A DNA stretch of 38,315 bases from CAZNKU01 sp045545235 (GTDB lineage Bacteria > Bacillota > Clostridia > Monoglobales > Firm-18), in the NCBI GenBank assembly GCA_045545235.1, contig JAZQAN010000075.1:1-38315 (forward strand), in the 5' to 3' direction. The position numbers were made by a program, and so were the translations under genes. The notes beneath the pieces were generated by a model. That model saw only the letters and a list, made by a program, of their open reading frames with translations. It was not told the DNA's origin and searched no databases. Below are positions 1-8,368 of the stretch, piece by piece (the stretch's first letter is position 1; every line of letters begins with the position of its first letter).

Positions 1-138
1 GTGAAGCCCCCCTCAAGATAAGATTTCCCATTGCGCAAGCAAGTAAGACCCCACGTAGACTATGTGGTAGATAGGTCAAAGGTGTAAGTGTGGTGACACA
101 TTAAGCTGATTGATACTAATAGGTCGAGGACTTGACCT
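1..138 (+). rRNA. 23S ribosomal RNA, 3' end (partial)
   Basis: The window opens inside the last helices of a 23S rRNA gene. The stretch contains the conserved terminal-domain text GATACTAATAGGTCGAGGA followed by CTTGACC, which is how bacterial 23S genes end. The 5' part lies outside the window. The exact 3' end is estimated at about 138. A 5S gene follows about 75 bases later, the usual rrn order, with no tRNA in the spacer. Confidence 0.93.
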
Positions 139-213
139 CAAAAGCAGAAGGAAAAAATGAGTAAGGTGAAGCGAGATTTTTTGCATTGTTGAGTTGGCAA
201 TCTAAAAGAAAAT

Positions 214-331
<118 letters not shown>

Positions 332-338
332 CAAAAGG

Positions 339-372
339 AAAGTAGTTGTCTTAGGGCAACTACTTTTTCTTT
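339..372 (+). terminator. rrn operon intrinsic terminator
   Basis: AAAGTAGTTG (339-348) pairs with CAACTACTTT (357-366) over an 8-base loop, followed by a T-rich run (TTTTTCTTTT). It lies directly after the 5S gene and ends the rRNA operon. Confidence 0.88.
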
Positions 373-376
373 TGTA

Positions 377-408
377 ATTGAAAATGGAAAATGGAGAATT
401 GAAAATTA
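377..408 (+). repeat. short GAAAATGGA-type degenerate direct repeat
   Basis: A low-complexity stretch built from repeated units such as AATTGAAAATGGA, AAATGGAGA and ATTGAAAATT. Similar patterns are common in intergenic DNA of AT-rich Clostridia (general knowledge, not searched). No gene is seen in it. Function unknown; it may be nothing more than a replication-slippage tract. Confidence 0.35.
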
Positions 409-410
409 TG

Positions 411-439
411 GAGGGAATGCGATGCATTCCTTCTTTTTT
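411..439 (+). terminator. second intrinsic terminator after the rrn operon
   Basis: GAGGGAATGC (411-420) pairs with GCATTCCTTC (424-433), one wobble, over a 3-base GAT loop, then six T residues. It backs up the first terminator about 40 bases upstream. The 440-616 stretch after it holds no gene. TTGACG (535-540) with TATAGA (556-561) at 15 bp is only a weak promoter candidate for the next gene. Confidence 0.8.
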
Positions 440-616
440 ATGTGTATTGTGTTTTTTTGTTATATATGATAGAATAAACTAAATATAATTTTTTTAATCC
501 TGTTTTGACACGAACTATTAATAGATGTCGAAATTTGACGAAATAAATATTATTGTATAGACGAGATAGCAATATAAAAATGTTTTTTTATTGTTTACAC
601 TTAAGGGGGGAAAACG

Positions 617-1294
617 ATGCATTTGGTTGAAGAAATTAAAAGTTTATTTGAGAAAGTACCGAATGATTTTGAAAAAATAAAAGAACTATTGTATTCACGG
701 GAATTTAGTAAAGAAGAGTTGGCAGAAATAGCGATTGATTGTACTGATAATTGCTTTTGTGAGTATCAGGATGTTTGCAATCCAGAGTACGAAAACTTCA
801 CAATGGAAGATATGCGTAGCAACTATATAGTTGATGATATTAAATTGTTGATTGATGTCGGACTTGACCCAAATGTAATTGTGAATGATGATAATGTAAT
901 GTGGAACACTATGTGGATTGATGCTCCGGGTGTTGGTGCAGCGGTTTTGAAATTATTATTAGAAAATGGCGGCAATCCGAATCACTATATACCTGCTGAA
1001 GGAGAAACAATATTTGACTATTTAGATTTCAAGGTTTCTTACGATGAATACACACATGAATTTTTTTATACTGTCCAATGTTGGCTTTTATTGATGGCTT
1101 ATGGAGCGTGTTGGCAGGATAATGGTAAAATTCCACTCACTATGCTTGACGGAAATTCTGTGGAGATTTTTAAGAATTATGAACTATATGATTATGAAAT
1201 TGAACATCTTCCACAAGAACATGGGAAATTTGGTTGTTGGATAATGCATATTTATAATATTGAAACGAAAGAAGAAGTTGCTGTATTTAAGTGA
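617..1294 (+). CDS. ankyrin-repeat-like protein of unknown function
   Basis: A 225-aa acidic cytosolic protein with no signal peptide or membrane segment. Two regions look like degenerate ankyrin repeats: DIKLLIDVGLDPN (about residues 75-87) and VLKLLLENGGNPN (about 111-123). Both follow the helix-turn pattern LLLxxGxxPN in which ankyrin repeats end. The N-terminal region (LFEKVPNDFEKIKELL) could be a capping repeat. The start is a clear ATG behind AAGGGGGG. The gene stands alone between the rRNA terminators and the leader of the sugar genes. Ankyrin proteins of this size often act as binding or immunity-type proteins, but nothing adjacent (no toxin gene) supports that here. Ankyrin fold is fairly likely; function unknown. 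Confidence 0.75.
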   Translation: MHLVEEIKSLFEKVPNDFEKIKELLYSREFSKEELAEIAIDCTDNCFCEYQDVCNPEYENFTMEDMRSNYIVDDIKLLIDVGLDPNVIVNDDNVMWNTMWIDAPGVGAAVLKLLLENGGNPNHYIPAEGETIFDYLDFKVSYDEYTHEFFYTVQCWLLLMAYGACWQDNGKIPLTMLDGNSVEIFKNYELYDYEIEHLPQEHGKFGCWIMHIYNIETKEEVAVFK

Positions 1295-1442
1295 TTCGTG
1301 ATATAGGAGTAGACAAAAACATATAATAAAATTTTTTCTAACTTAATGCGAAGCATCATTAAAAAGGTTTGCATCTAAACCTTAAACACAAGGAGACGGT
1401 TCTGTTGTATTTACACCAAATTCAAAAATTAAATAAACCAGG
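1295..1442. other. intergenic stretch with a hairpin and a REP-like fragment
   Basis: No gene is visible. AAGGTTT (1364-1370) pairs with AAACCTT (1377-1383). Read on the minus strand this hairpin is followed by TTTTT, so it could be a minus-strand terminator, though no minus-strand gene is near. The piece ACACAAGGAGACGGTTCTGT (1387-1406) resembles the degenerate REP/IS-end sequences with a GGGACGGTTCT core known from Clostridia. This is recalled from memory and unverified. Confidence 0.35.
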
Positions 1443-1471
1443 TTGCGGATTTTGAATATTTATGATATAAT
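1443..1471 (+). promoter_or_regulatory. sigma-A type promoter of the sugar isomerase operon
   Basis: TTGCGG (-35, 1443-1448), a 17-base spacer and a perfect TATAAT (-10, 1466-1471). Transcription would start near 1478, giving a leader of about 155 bases before the isomerase gene. Confidence 0.8.
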
Positions 1472-1492
1472 GAATTCACAAAGTGAATTCAT
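1470..1492. promoter_or_regulatory. operator-like perfect palindrome at the start site
   Basis: ATGAATTCAC (1470-1479), AAA, GTGAATTCAT (1483-1492): two perfect 10-bp arms touching the -10 box and covering the predicted start site. This position is typical for repressor binding. As RNA only part of it would be transcribed, which favours a DNA operator. The cognate regulator is not identified. Confidence 0.6.
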
Positions 1493-1515
1493 TAATTGAG
1501 TTTGAACTAAATGGT

Positions 1516-1583
1516 AAGTGAAGTTTACTTTGTAAGTTAAGGTTTGCCTGATGGCAGAATGAGAAAGTAAGCTTCACTTTTTC
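1516..1583 (+). promoter_or_regulatory. long leader hairpin with U tract (attenuator or small RNA end)
   Basis: AAGTGAAGTTTACTTT (1516-1531) pairs with AAAGTAAGCTTCACTT (1564-1579), 16 pairs with a single G-T wobble. A nested TGCC-TGAT-GGCA hairpin sits in the 32-base loop, and TTTTT follows. It lies downstream of a promoter and about 50 bases before the isomerase start. It could attenuate the operon or end a short RNA starting near 1478. I do not recognise a known riboswitch class. Confidence 0.6.
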
Positions 1584-1634
1584 ATTAGCAAAAACTTAAC
1601 TGAAACAAATATCATTCAAAAGGAGAATTTATTT

Positions 1635-2480
1635 ATGAAAATATCTGTTGAATTATACACCCTTTCACAAAGGTTTGGCGATTTTAAGGCTATTGAAATG
1701 GCAAAGGAAGCAGGTTTTGATGCCATAGATTATTCATATTATTATGCTAACGAATGTGAAGAAATTTTAGGTGATGGATACCGGGAATATGCGGAAAATT
1801 TAAGAAGGCATCTTGATAAAGTTGGTATAAGCTGCAATCAGGCGCACGCGCCATTTTCTTTTAAATATGATTTGGAAAAAGATGTTGCCGAGCAAAAACA
1901 ACTTTGGATGGTAAGGGCTTTGGAATCGGCATCAATTCTCGGAGCAAAAAACATAGTGGTACATTCACTTAATGTTCCTGAAGGTGTAAGCTTTGAAGAA
2001 TATAATATTGAATATTACAGAAGCTTTATTCCTTATTGTGAAAAATTCGGTATACACGTTGCTGTGGAAAATTTGTTTACAAGGGATCAGAAAAGAAAAT
2101 ACCTAAAAGGCAAGATTGGAAGTCCTGAGGAATTAAACAATATAGTTGAAAAAATCAATTCACCGTGGATTGTAGCCTGTGTGGATATAGGACACGCCGC
2201 ATTGACGGGATATGAACCCGAGAAATTTATTGACGGTGTAAACCCTGCTATTTTAAAGGCTTTGCACGTACAGGATAATGATTATATTGGGGACAGACAT
2301 ATTTTGCCTTATATGGGAGATTTAAACTGGAAAGAAATTATGTCCTCATTGAAAAGGGCAGGGTATGATGGTGATTTGACCTTTGAAATTGTTAAGTATT
2401 TAAACAGATTTCCCGATGAGCTTTTGCCTGATGCGTTGAAATTTGCCGTTACGATTGGAAAACATCTTATTTCGATGTGA
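1635..2480 (+). CDS. sugar phosphate isomerase/epimerase-like TIM-barrel protein
   Basis: A 281-aa protein of the xylose isomerase-like TIM barrel superfamily (AP endonuclease 2 fold). Visible landmarks are the N-terminal strand MKISVELYTL, NIVVHSLN (first metal-site region), VAVENLF (Glu ligand region), VACVDIGHAAL (Asp/His ligands), ALHVQDND (His) and a late TFEIV (Glu). Together these give the usual divalent-metal site of the family. The length is typical. AAAGGAGAA precedes the ATG. It likely interconverts keto or aldo sugars or inositol-like compounds together with the oxidoreductase downstream. The substrate cannot be told from sequence. It is the first gene after the promoter and leader hairpin described above. 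Confidence 0.88.
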   Translation: MKISVELYTLSQRFGDFKAIEMAKEAGFDAIDYSYYYANECEEILGDGYREYAENLRRHLDKVGISCNQAHAPFSFKYDLEKDVAEQKQLWMVRALESASILGAKNIVVHSLNVPEGVSFEEYNIEYYRSFIPYCEKFGIHVAVENLFTRDQKRKYLKGKIGSPEELNNIVEKINSPWIVACVDIGHAALTGYEPEKFIDGVNPAILKALHVQDNDYIGDRHILPYMGDLNWKEIMSSLKRAGYDGDLTFEIVKYLNRFPDELLPDALKFAVTIGKHLISM

Positions 2481-2617
2481 TTAAATTGAACATGAAATTT
2501 TTATATAGATATAATTCAAAACTTTTATGATAATTTAGCTTCACAATATGACAAGCCTTAAAAGACGGGTTTTTACCAACCGATTTTGATGGCAAATAAA
2601 ATGTCGGAGGATGTATG

Positions 2618-3598
2618 ATGAAGAAAATAAGATGGGGCATTGCAGGACCCGGAGTAATTGCCAATAAATTTGCAAAAGCCATAAAAAATGTTGATGGGGC
2701 AGAACTTGTAGCTGTTGCGTCAAGAACGGAAGAAAACGGCAAAGCTTTTGCCGATAAATACGGAATTGCAAACGTGTTTTGCGGATACGAAAAAATGGCA
2801 GAATCTAATATTATTGATGCTGTTTATATAGCAACACCTCACCCTTTTCATAAGTCTTGTGCGGAATTGTTTATGAATGCAGGAAAACACGTTTTATGCG
2901 AAAAACCCTTATGTGTAAATGCTTTTCAGGCAGAAAAGCTCAAAGAATGTGCCGAAAGAAATGGCGTATTTTTAATGGAGGCAATGTGGTCGAGATTTTT
3001 ACCTGCAATTATAGAAGCACAGAAAATTGTTAAACGTGGTGATATTGGTGAAATACTTGGCGTTGAAGCAGATTTTTGTTATACAATGGAACCTCATGAG
3101 GACCCAAAGGTGTTTCAAAATGAGCTTGCAGGTGGGTCATTACTTGATGTGGGTGTTTACGGATTACATTTTGCTTCAACTTTTCTAGGTAATTCACCGG
3201 AGGATGTTGTTGCTCTTGCAAATGTAAAAGACGGTGTGGATATTCACACGAATGTGTTGCTTAAATACAAAAATGGTGCAATTGCAAATGTTAGCTCTGC
3301 AATAGGGGTTGAAAAACCAAGTACTGCCTATGTTTATGGTTCAAAAGGTTACATTCATTTTCCACTTTTTTATGGTGCAGAAGATTTTTATGTTGTTTTG
3401 GGTGAAAGTAAAGAGCATATTGTGAAAAAATATATGGGAGACGGATTTGAAGAAGAAATTACTGAAGTGTGTGAGTGTATAAAAAAAGGCAAGTTGCAAA
3501 GTGATATATTGCCTGTTGAAGAAAGTATTGCCATATTAAAACAAATGGATGATATAAGAGATAAAACAGGAATTAAATATCCGCTCGAGGGTGAGTAG
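2618..3598 (+). CDS. Gfo/Idh/MocA family NAD(P)-dependent oxidoreductase
   Basis: A 326-aa dehydrogenase. The N-terminal Rossmann fold has WGIAGPGVIANKFAKAI (GxGxxA-type loop) and VAVASRT at the end of strand 2. VYIATPHPFHKS and the signature CEKPLCVN (about residues 92-99), whose lysine is catalytic in this family, follow. The C-terminal alpha/beta domain starts with MEAMWSRFLP, which resembles the dihydrodiol dehydrogenase-like subgroup. It oxidises or reduces a sugar or cyclitol hydroxyl with NAD(P). Start choice: ATG at 2618 lies 7 bases after CGGAGG; ATG at 2615 is also in frame but closer. It probably shares an operon with the upstream isomerase, a frequent pairing in inositol and uronate catabolism. 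Substrate unknown. Confidence 0.9.
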   Translation: MKKIRWGIAGPGVIANKFAKAIKNVDGAELVAVASRTEENGKAFADKYGIANVFCGYEKMAESNIIDAVYIATPHPFHKSCAELFMNAGKHVLCEKPLCVNAFQAEKLKECAERNGVFLMEAMWSRFLPAIIEAQKIVKRGDIGEILGVEADFCYTMEPHEDPKVFQNELAGGSLLDVGVYGLHFASTFLGNSPEDVVALANVKDGVDIHTNVLLKYKNGAIANVSSAIGVEKPSTAYVYGSKGYIHFPLFYGAEDFYVVLGESKEHIVKKYMGDGFEEEITEVCECIKKGKLQSDILPVEESIAILKQMDDIRDKTGIKYPLEGE

Positions 3599-3619
3599 TT
3601 TGATGAAAAAGGAGAAAAA

Positions 3620-4510
3620 ATGAAAACTGAAAAAAATATTTTGATAGCTTTTATTCTTAATTTATTCTTTTCGCTTTTGGAATTTGTTGGTGGCGCACTT
3701 ACGGGAAGTGTGGCGATAATTTCTGACGCCGTTCACGATATTGGCGATGCGGCAAGTATTGGATTATCATATTTTTTAGAGAAAAAAAGCAAAAAGCAAC
3801 CTGATGATGTATTTACATACGGATATGCAAGATATTCTGTTATAGGCAGTCTTATAACTACTGTTATATTGCTTTTTGGTTCTGTTGCGGTTATATACAA
3901 CGGCATTTTAAGGATATTTAACCCCGTTAAAATTAATTACAGGGGTATGATTGTGTTTGCTGTTATTGGCGTTGTTGTTAACTTTGTGGCAGCCTGGTTT
4001 ACAAGAGAGGGAGATTCTCTTAACCAAAAGGCCGTAAACCTTCATATGCTTGAAGATGTGCTTGGTTGGGTTGTTGTTTTGATTGGTGCTGTTGTTATGC
4101 ACTTTACGGATATTTCTGTTATTGACCCTGTTATGTCAATAGGTGTTGCTTTATTTATATTTGTAAACGGAATAAAAAATTTAAAGCATATTGAAAATCT
4201 GTTTCTTGAAAAAATTCCGTCAGATATTAATATTGATGAAATTAAAGAGCATATACTTAATGTAGAAGGTGTGTCGGACATACATCATATACATATATGG
4301 AGTATGGATGGAAGCAATAATTATGCAACTATGCATATTGTTGCCGAGGGTGATGGACATCACATTAAACATATGGTACGTGAAGAGCTTAATGAACACG
4401 GTATAGGCCACGTTACACTGGAACTTGAAACACCCGATGAACATTGTCACGAAACCGAGTGTCATGTGCAACATAACAGTAGTTGTGGACATCACCACCA
4501 TCACCATTAA
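3620..4510 (+). CDS. CDF-family cation (probably zinc) efflux transporter with native His6 end
   Basis: A 296-aa inner-membrane cation/proton antiporter of the cation diffusion facilitator family with about six membrane helices. Helix 2 carries H39-x3-D43 (in SDAVHDIGDA) and helix 5 carries H142-x3-D146 (in NLHMLEDVLGW). This HxxxD/HxxxD site A is typical of Zn2+ carriers such as ZitB and the ZnTs, rather than Fe/Mn types. The cytosolic C-terminal domain contains VSDIHHIHIWSMDG, a conserved dimer/zinc region, and the tail ends in GHHHHHH, a natural hexahistidine. It follows the oxidoreductase by 21 bases with AAGGAG, so it may be co-transcribed. No link of function to the sugar genes is apparent. 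Confidence 0.92.
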   Translation: MKTEKNILIAFILNLFFSLLEFVGGALTGSVAIISDAVHDIGDAASIGLSYFLEKKSKKQPDDVFTYGYARYSVIGSLITTVILLFGSVAVIYNGILRIFNPVKINYRGMIVFAVIGVVVNFVAAWFTREGDSLNQKAVNLHMLEDVLGWVVVLIGAVVMHFTDISVIDPVMSIGVALFIFVNGIKNLKHIENLFLEKIPSDINIDEIKEHILNVEGVSDIHHIHIWSMDGSNNYATMHIVAEGDGHHIKHMVREELNEHGIGHVTLELETPDEHCHETECHVQHNSSCGHHHHHH

Positions 4511-4537
4511 TTTTATAAAATGTTTTTGGGTTTTTTA

Positions 4538-4567
4538 TTGACGAAATACCTCGGAAAATGCTATAAT
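4538..4567 (+). promoter_or_regulatory. strong sigma-A promoter of the alcohol dehydrogenase gene
   Basis: TTGACG (4538-4543), an 18-base spacer and TATAAT (4562-4567). The predicted start near 4574 leaves a leader of about 45 bases before AGAGGAGAA and the ATG. Confidence 0.8.
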
Positions 4568-4617
4568 AATATTGTAAAAATTATAATAATTTAATGTATA
4601 GAAGAGGAGAATTTATT

Positions 4618-5835
4618 ATGGCACGTTTTACATTACCACGTGATTTGTATCACGGCAAAGGTTCATTGGAAGCTTTGAAAAATCTTAAGGGAACACGCGC
4701 AATGGTTTGTGTTGGCGGCGGCTCTATGAAACGTTTCGGTTTCCTTGACAGGGTTGTTTCTTACCTTAAGGAAGCAGGTATGGAAGTTGAAGTTTTTGAA
4801 GGTATTGAACCGGATCCATCTGTAGATACAGTTATGCGCGGTGCTGAAGCTATGGCTAAATTCCAGCCTGACTGGATTGTTGCTATGGGCGGCGGTTCAC
4901 CTATTGATGCTGCAAAAGCTATGTGGATTAAATATGAATATCCTGAAATTACATTTGAAGAAATGTGTGTTGTTTTCGGTATTCCTGAACTTCGTAAAAA
5001 AGCACGTTTCTGTGCTATTCCATCTACATCAGGTACAGCTACTGAAGTAACCGCTTTCTCTGTTATTACAGACTATGAAAAGGGTATTAAATATCCTCTT
5101 GCTGACTTTGAAATTACACCTGATGTTGCTATTGTTGACCCTGATTTGGCTGAAACAATGCCTCAGAAGCTTACAGCTCACACAGGTATGGATGCTATGA
5201 CTCATGCTATTGAAGCTTATGTTTCAACAGCTAACTGTGAATTTACAGATCCTCTTGCTATTTTTGCAATAAAAATGATTCAGGATGATCTTGTTGACTC
5301 TTACAACGGTGATATGACAAAGCGTGCTTCCATGCATAATGCACAGTGCCTTGCAGGTATGGCTTTCTCAAATGCTTTGCTTGGTATAGTTCATTCTATG
5401 GCTCACAAGACAGGTGCTATATTTGAAGATTTGGGTGCACATATTATTCACGGTGCAGCTAATGCTATGTACCTTCCAAAGGTTATTGCATTTAATGCTA
5501 AAGACGAAACAGCTAAAAAACGCTATGGTGTAATTGCTGATTATATGGGTCTTGGCGGTGCTGACGACAACGAAAAGGTTGCAAACCTTATTACATATCT
5601 TCGCGGTATGAACGATGCACTTAACATTCCGCAGTGTATTAAAAACTACGGTGCAGACAGCTATCCTTGCGAAAATGGTTTTGTTCCTGAGGATATTTTC
5701 CTTGAAAGACTTCCTGAAATTGCAAAAAATGCAGTTGCAGATGCTTGCACAGGTTCTAACCCACGCAGTATTTCTGTTGAAGAAATGGGAAAATTGTTAA
5801 AGTGCTGCTATTACGATACAGAAGTAGATTTCTAA
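4618..5835 (+). CDS. iron-containing alcohol dehydrogenase
   Basis: A 405-aa group III (Fe-ADH) dehydrogenase, cytosolic. It reduces aldehydes or ketones with NAD(P)H in fermentation, or the reverse. The cofactor loop is GGGSPIDAAKAMW (about 91-103), preceded by VGGGS (32-36). PSTSGTATEVT (135-145) is the family substrate/cofactor loop. Metal ligands are D192 and H196 (GMDAMTHAIEAY), H259 (IVHSMAH) and H278 (HGAANAMYLP). The ATG at 4618 is chosen because AGAGGAGAA is right upstream. It is monocistronic, with its own strong promoter and terminator. Codon use looks biased toward GCT, GGT, CTT and ACA compared with neighbours, which fits high expression. The closest functional types are 1,3-propanediol or butanol dehydrogenase; the true substrate is unknown. 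Confidence 0.93.
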   Translation: MARFTLPRDLYHGKGSLEALKNLKGTRAMVCVGGGSMKRFGFLDRVVSYLKEAGMEVEVFEGIEPDPSVDTVMRGAEAMAKFQPDWIVAMGGGSPIDAAKAMWIKYEYPEITFEEMCVVFGIPELRKKARFCAIPSTSGTATEVTAFSVITDYEKGIKYPLADFEITPDVAIVDPDLAETMPQKLTAHTGMDAMTHAIEAYVSTANCEFTDPLAIFAIKMIQDDLVDSYNGDMTKRASMHNAQCLAGMAFSNALLGIVHSMAHKTGAIFEDLGAHIIHGAANAMYLPKVIAFNAKDETAKKRYGVIADYMGLGGADDNEKVANLITYLRGMNDALNIPQCIKNYGADSYPCENGFVPEDIFLERLPEIAKNAVADACTGSNPRSISVEEMGKLLKCCYYDTEVDF

Positions 5836-5850
5836 TTTAAAAAAATACGA

Positions 5851-5886
5851 AAAGTACAAGGTTTAAAAGCCTTGTACTTTTTATTT
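5851..5886. terminator. bidirectional intrinsic terminator between convergent genes
   Basis: AAAGTACAAGG (5851-5861) pairs perfectly with CCTTGTACTTT (5870-5880) over an 8-base loop. T runs follow on both strands. It serves the alcohol dehydrogenase gene (plus) and the GH31 gene (minus). Confidence 0.9.
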
Positions 5887-5903
5887 TTTGTAATTTGATT
5901 TTA

Positions 5904-8318
5904 TCAGAAATCGCTGTTAAGTATTTCGCATAGGGCAAGAAGAACTTTTTCATCAAGATTTAGTTGTATAAGTGTAGCGGTGATTTCGCCCGGAGTTTTG
6001 TCGCTTTTTATAATATCGTAAATTTCATTTTTTATATCATTTGGAATGTATTCCAAATGCTCGATAATTTCAAACAAATCATCTGTTCGGTTATTTTCAA
6101 CCAATTTTAATATTCCGTTAAAACATATTTCCAGTGTAGCTGATACATCTTTAACGGTGATTGAATGAACTCCCTTGTTGTACGAAATATAAAAGTTTTT
6201 CTCAATGCCGTTTTCTTTAACCGTGATGTCCTTGCAATTTTCCACACCAATGAATTCAACTGTATAGTTTCGGCTTTTTGGTATAACTGTTGTATCGCCT
6301 TCAGGAGCGCTTATAGTGAATGTGCAGTTATCATTCCATTCAAACTTCATTTTTGTTATGGCGTACTTGCCTGAATTGAAGGCATCTGTTCTGCCGTCAT
6401 CTTCGTATAAATCAAATGTATTGCTATTACCTGCGTAAACTTTGATTTTCATATCCTTTGGATTATCAATATCGTTTACGTTTTTTAGTACAGCCATTGG
6501 TATAATACCACCGCTTTTAACCAAAACAGGCATTTCATACATATCACGGAACATAGTGATAATCTTTTCACCGCTATAGCGTCTGTTGTTGAAAAAGTCA
6601 TACCATACACCTTCGGGAATATATGTTTTAACACTTCCCATAGTTGTTTTGGTATCGTGTGCCGAAGTTATTGGAGAAACTATCATTTCCGTACCGAATT
6701 TGAATTCGTTTTTGAATTCATATGCGTTTTTGCAGGGGTAGTCATAATAAAGCGGTTGAACAAGTGGTTCGCCCATTTGTGAATTGCGGTAATTCATAGT
6801 GTACAGATATGGTATAAGCTCGTGACGAAGCTTTAAGAATTTCTTCATTGAGCTTTCTACAATTTTGTTGTATTTCCATGGTTCTTTTCCTAAAAATTCA
6901 CTGTTTGTACTGTGCAGACGGTTAATTGGGGAAAATGTACCAAGCTGAATCCAACGTGCTGTAAGTTCTTCATCGCGGTATCCGCACATATGTCCGCCTA
7001 TGTCGTGACTCCACCAGCTATATCCGATATTAGATGCTGTTGCAGTAAAATATGGTTGGAAATCAAGAGATTCCCAGCTTATGATTGTATCACCTGAAAA
7101 ACCGATGGGGTAGCGATGGCTTCCCGGGCCTGCGTAACGCGAGAACAAAAGTCCGCGGTTGTTGTTTTTGCAGTTGTCTATGTAGTGGAAATGGTTAAGC
7201 ATCCATAGTGGGTCAAGACCTTCTATTCTTGTGGTGTTTCCCTGCTGCCAGTCCATCCACCAGAAGCTGACGCCTTCTTCCTCAAGAGGGTGGTGGAGAT
7301 GTTTGAAGTAGTTTTCAATAAATTCGGGATTTTCTATTTCAAATGGGATACAAGCTTCTGTTTTTGGGTCGATTCCCATAGCTTCTGCCATTTTTTTGTA
7401 AGCCTTCTCGTGTGCTGCAACACCCTGTTGTGGGTGCAGGTTAAGACTTGGTTCAAGGCCTTCGTTGTGGAGGAATTCAAGAAATTCTTTATGATTTGGA
7501 AAAAGTTCCTTGTTCCATGTATATCCTGTCCAGCCCGTACCGTATTTGGGGTCAATGTCCACATAATGCCAATCCATATCAATTACGGAAACACTGAAGG
7601 GGATATCTTCTTCCTTAAAACGCTTCATAAGATTTGTATATTCATCCTGTGTGTAGGCGTGGTATCTGCTCCACCAGTTGCCGAATACGAAGCGGGGGAG
7701 AAGAGGAGTGTTTCCCGTAAGCTTGTAAAAGTCTTTCAGGCAGGATTTGTAGTCAAACTTCTTTTCGTAGTCGCCGTAGCAGAAAAGATATTGATCAGTT
7801 CCTTGGGTGTTTCGTGGCTTAATATCACCGTTTTTGCATATTATAAGAGAATTGGCATCGTCAATAACAGTAACCTCGCCACAGCTCATAATACCGCTTT
7901 CAAGCTCGCAGGAGCCGTCTACTTCATCAAGAGTTCGTGTTGTTCCTCCTAATGATGTACCGCCGTTGTAGCCAAAGCTCCACATAGTTGATTTTTCCCC
8001 TGCATTTACACCTGCATTTTTTCCAGTGTAACACAGTTTAAGTGAATACTGTGAAAATGGCTTATCAACATTGTAGGTAAGTTCAATGTGGTTTGTTGTT
8101 ATTGTAAGCATATTATCGGATATTGATGTCGAAAATTCAGGAACATCAAACTGTCTGTTGACTGCAAGCTGTGTTGCACGGTCTTCAAAAATTCCTTCCT
8201 CGTTATATTCTATTCTTATTAACCGTGATGTAAGCACTGTAAAACGGTATTTATCACCTTTTACAATTGCGCCCTCATTTGCTATGGGTGTGGTTTTATA
8301 TCTGTATTTTTCTGTCAT
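5904..8318 (-). CDS. glycoside hydrolase family 31 (alpha-glucosidase-type)
   Basis: An 804-aa enzyme that hydrolyses terminal alpha-linked glucose (or xylose) residues. An N-terminal beta-sandwich (about 1-205) leads to the catalytic barrel beginning LPRFVFGNWWSRY (about 208-219). The barrel has SVIDMDWHYVD (245-254) and the nucleophile D356 in SFWWMDWQQG. The likely acid/base is D410 in GFSGDT, and WWSHDIGGH (435-443) follows. C-terminal beta domains and an extra helical tail of about 60 residues close the protein. No signal peptide is seen, so it acts inside the cell on imported oligosaccharides. ATG at 8318 follows AAAGGAAG; an upstream in-frame start lacks a site. WWMDWQQG resembles GH31 alpha-glucosidases of gut Firmicutes. 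It diverges from an AraC regulator, its likely controller. Confidence 0.94.
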   Translation of the reverse strand: MTEKYRYKTTPIANEGAIVKGDKYRFTVLTSRLIRIEYNEEGIFEDRATQLAVNRQFDVPEFSTSISDNMLTITTNHIELTYNVDKPFSQYSLKLCYTGKNAGVNAGEKSTMWSFGYNGGTSLGGTTRTLDEVDGSCELESGIMSCGEVTVIDDANSLIICKNGDIKPRNTQGTDQYLFCYGDYEKKFDYKSCLKDFYKLTGNTPLLPRFVFGNWWSRYHAYTQDEYTNLMKRFKEEDIPFSVSVIDMDWHYVDIDPKYGTGWTGYTWNKELFPNHKEFLEFLHNEGLEPSLNLHPQQGVAAHEKAYKKMAEAMGIDPKTEACIPFEIENPEFIENYFKHLHHPLEEEGVSFWWMDWQQGNTTRIEGLDPLWMLNHFHYIDNCKNNNRGLLFSRYAGPGSHRYPIGFSGDTIISWESLDFQPYFTATASNIGYSWWSHDIGGHMCGYRDEELTARWIQLGTFSPINRLHSTNSEFLGKEPWKYNKIVESSMKKFLKLRHELIPYLYTMNYRNSQMGEPLVQPLYYDYPCKNAYEFKNEFKFGTEMIVSPITSAHDTKTTMGSVKTYIPEGVWYDFFNNRRYSGEKIITMFRDMYEMPVLVKSGGIIPMAVLKNVNDIDNPKDMKIKVYAGNSNTFDLYEDDGRTDAFNSGKYAITKMKFEWNDNCTFTISAPEGDTTVIPKSRNYTVEFIGVENCKDITVKENGIEKNFYISYNKGVHSITVKDVSATLEICFNGILKLVENNRTDDLFEIIEHLEYIPNDIKNEIYDIIKSDKTPGEITATLIQLNLDEKVLLALCEILNSDF

Positions 8319-8368
8319 ATTTATTACACTTCCTTTCAAAAAAAGTATAGCATTCCCATAAAAACAAT

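Noticed and set aside
139..213. tRNA gene in the 23S-5S spacer
   Set aside because: The spacer is only about 75 bases and shows no TPsiC or anticodon-arm pattern.
1516..1583. tRNA or T-box leader
   Set aside because: No cloverleaf, no T-box consensus and no specifier loop; only a long hairpin is visible.
2481..2614. Possible small or decayed gene between isomerase and oxidoreductase
   Set aside because: One frame reads like protein (KTGFYQPILMANKMSEDV) but has no start codon and a stop just before it. This is too short to call a pseudogene.
4492..4510. Vector-derived His tag (assembly contamination)
   Set aside because: The tail before it is already His/Cys-rich, and the following DNA continues naturally into a promoter and gene.
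7290..7952. 220-aa plus-strand reading frame
   Set aside because: It lies wholly inside the GH31 gene on the opposite strand and has no recognisable protein features or ribosome site.
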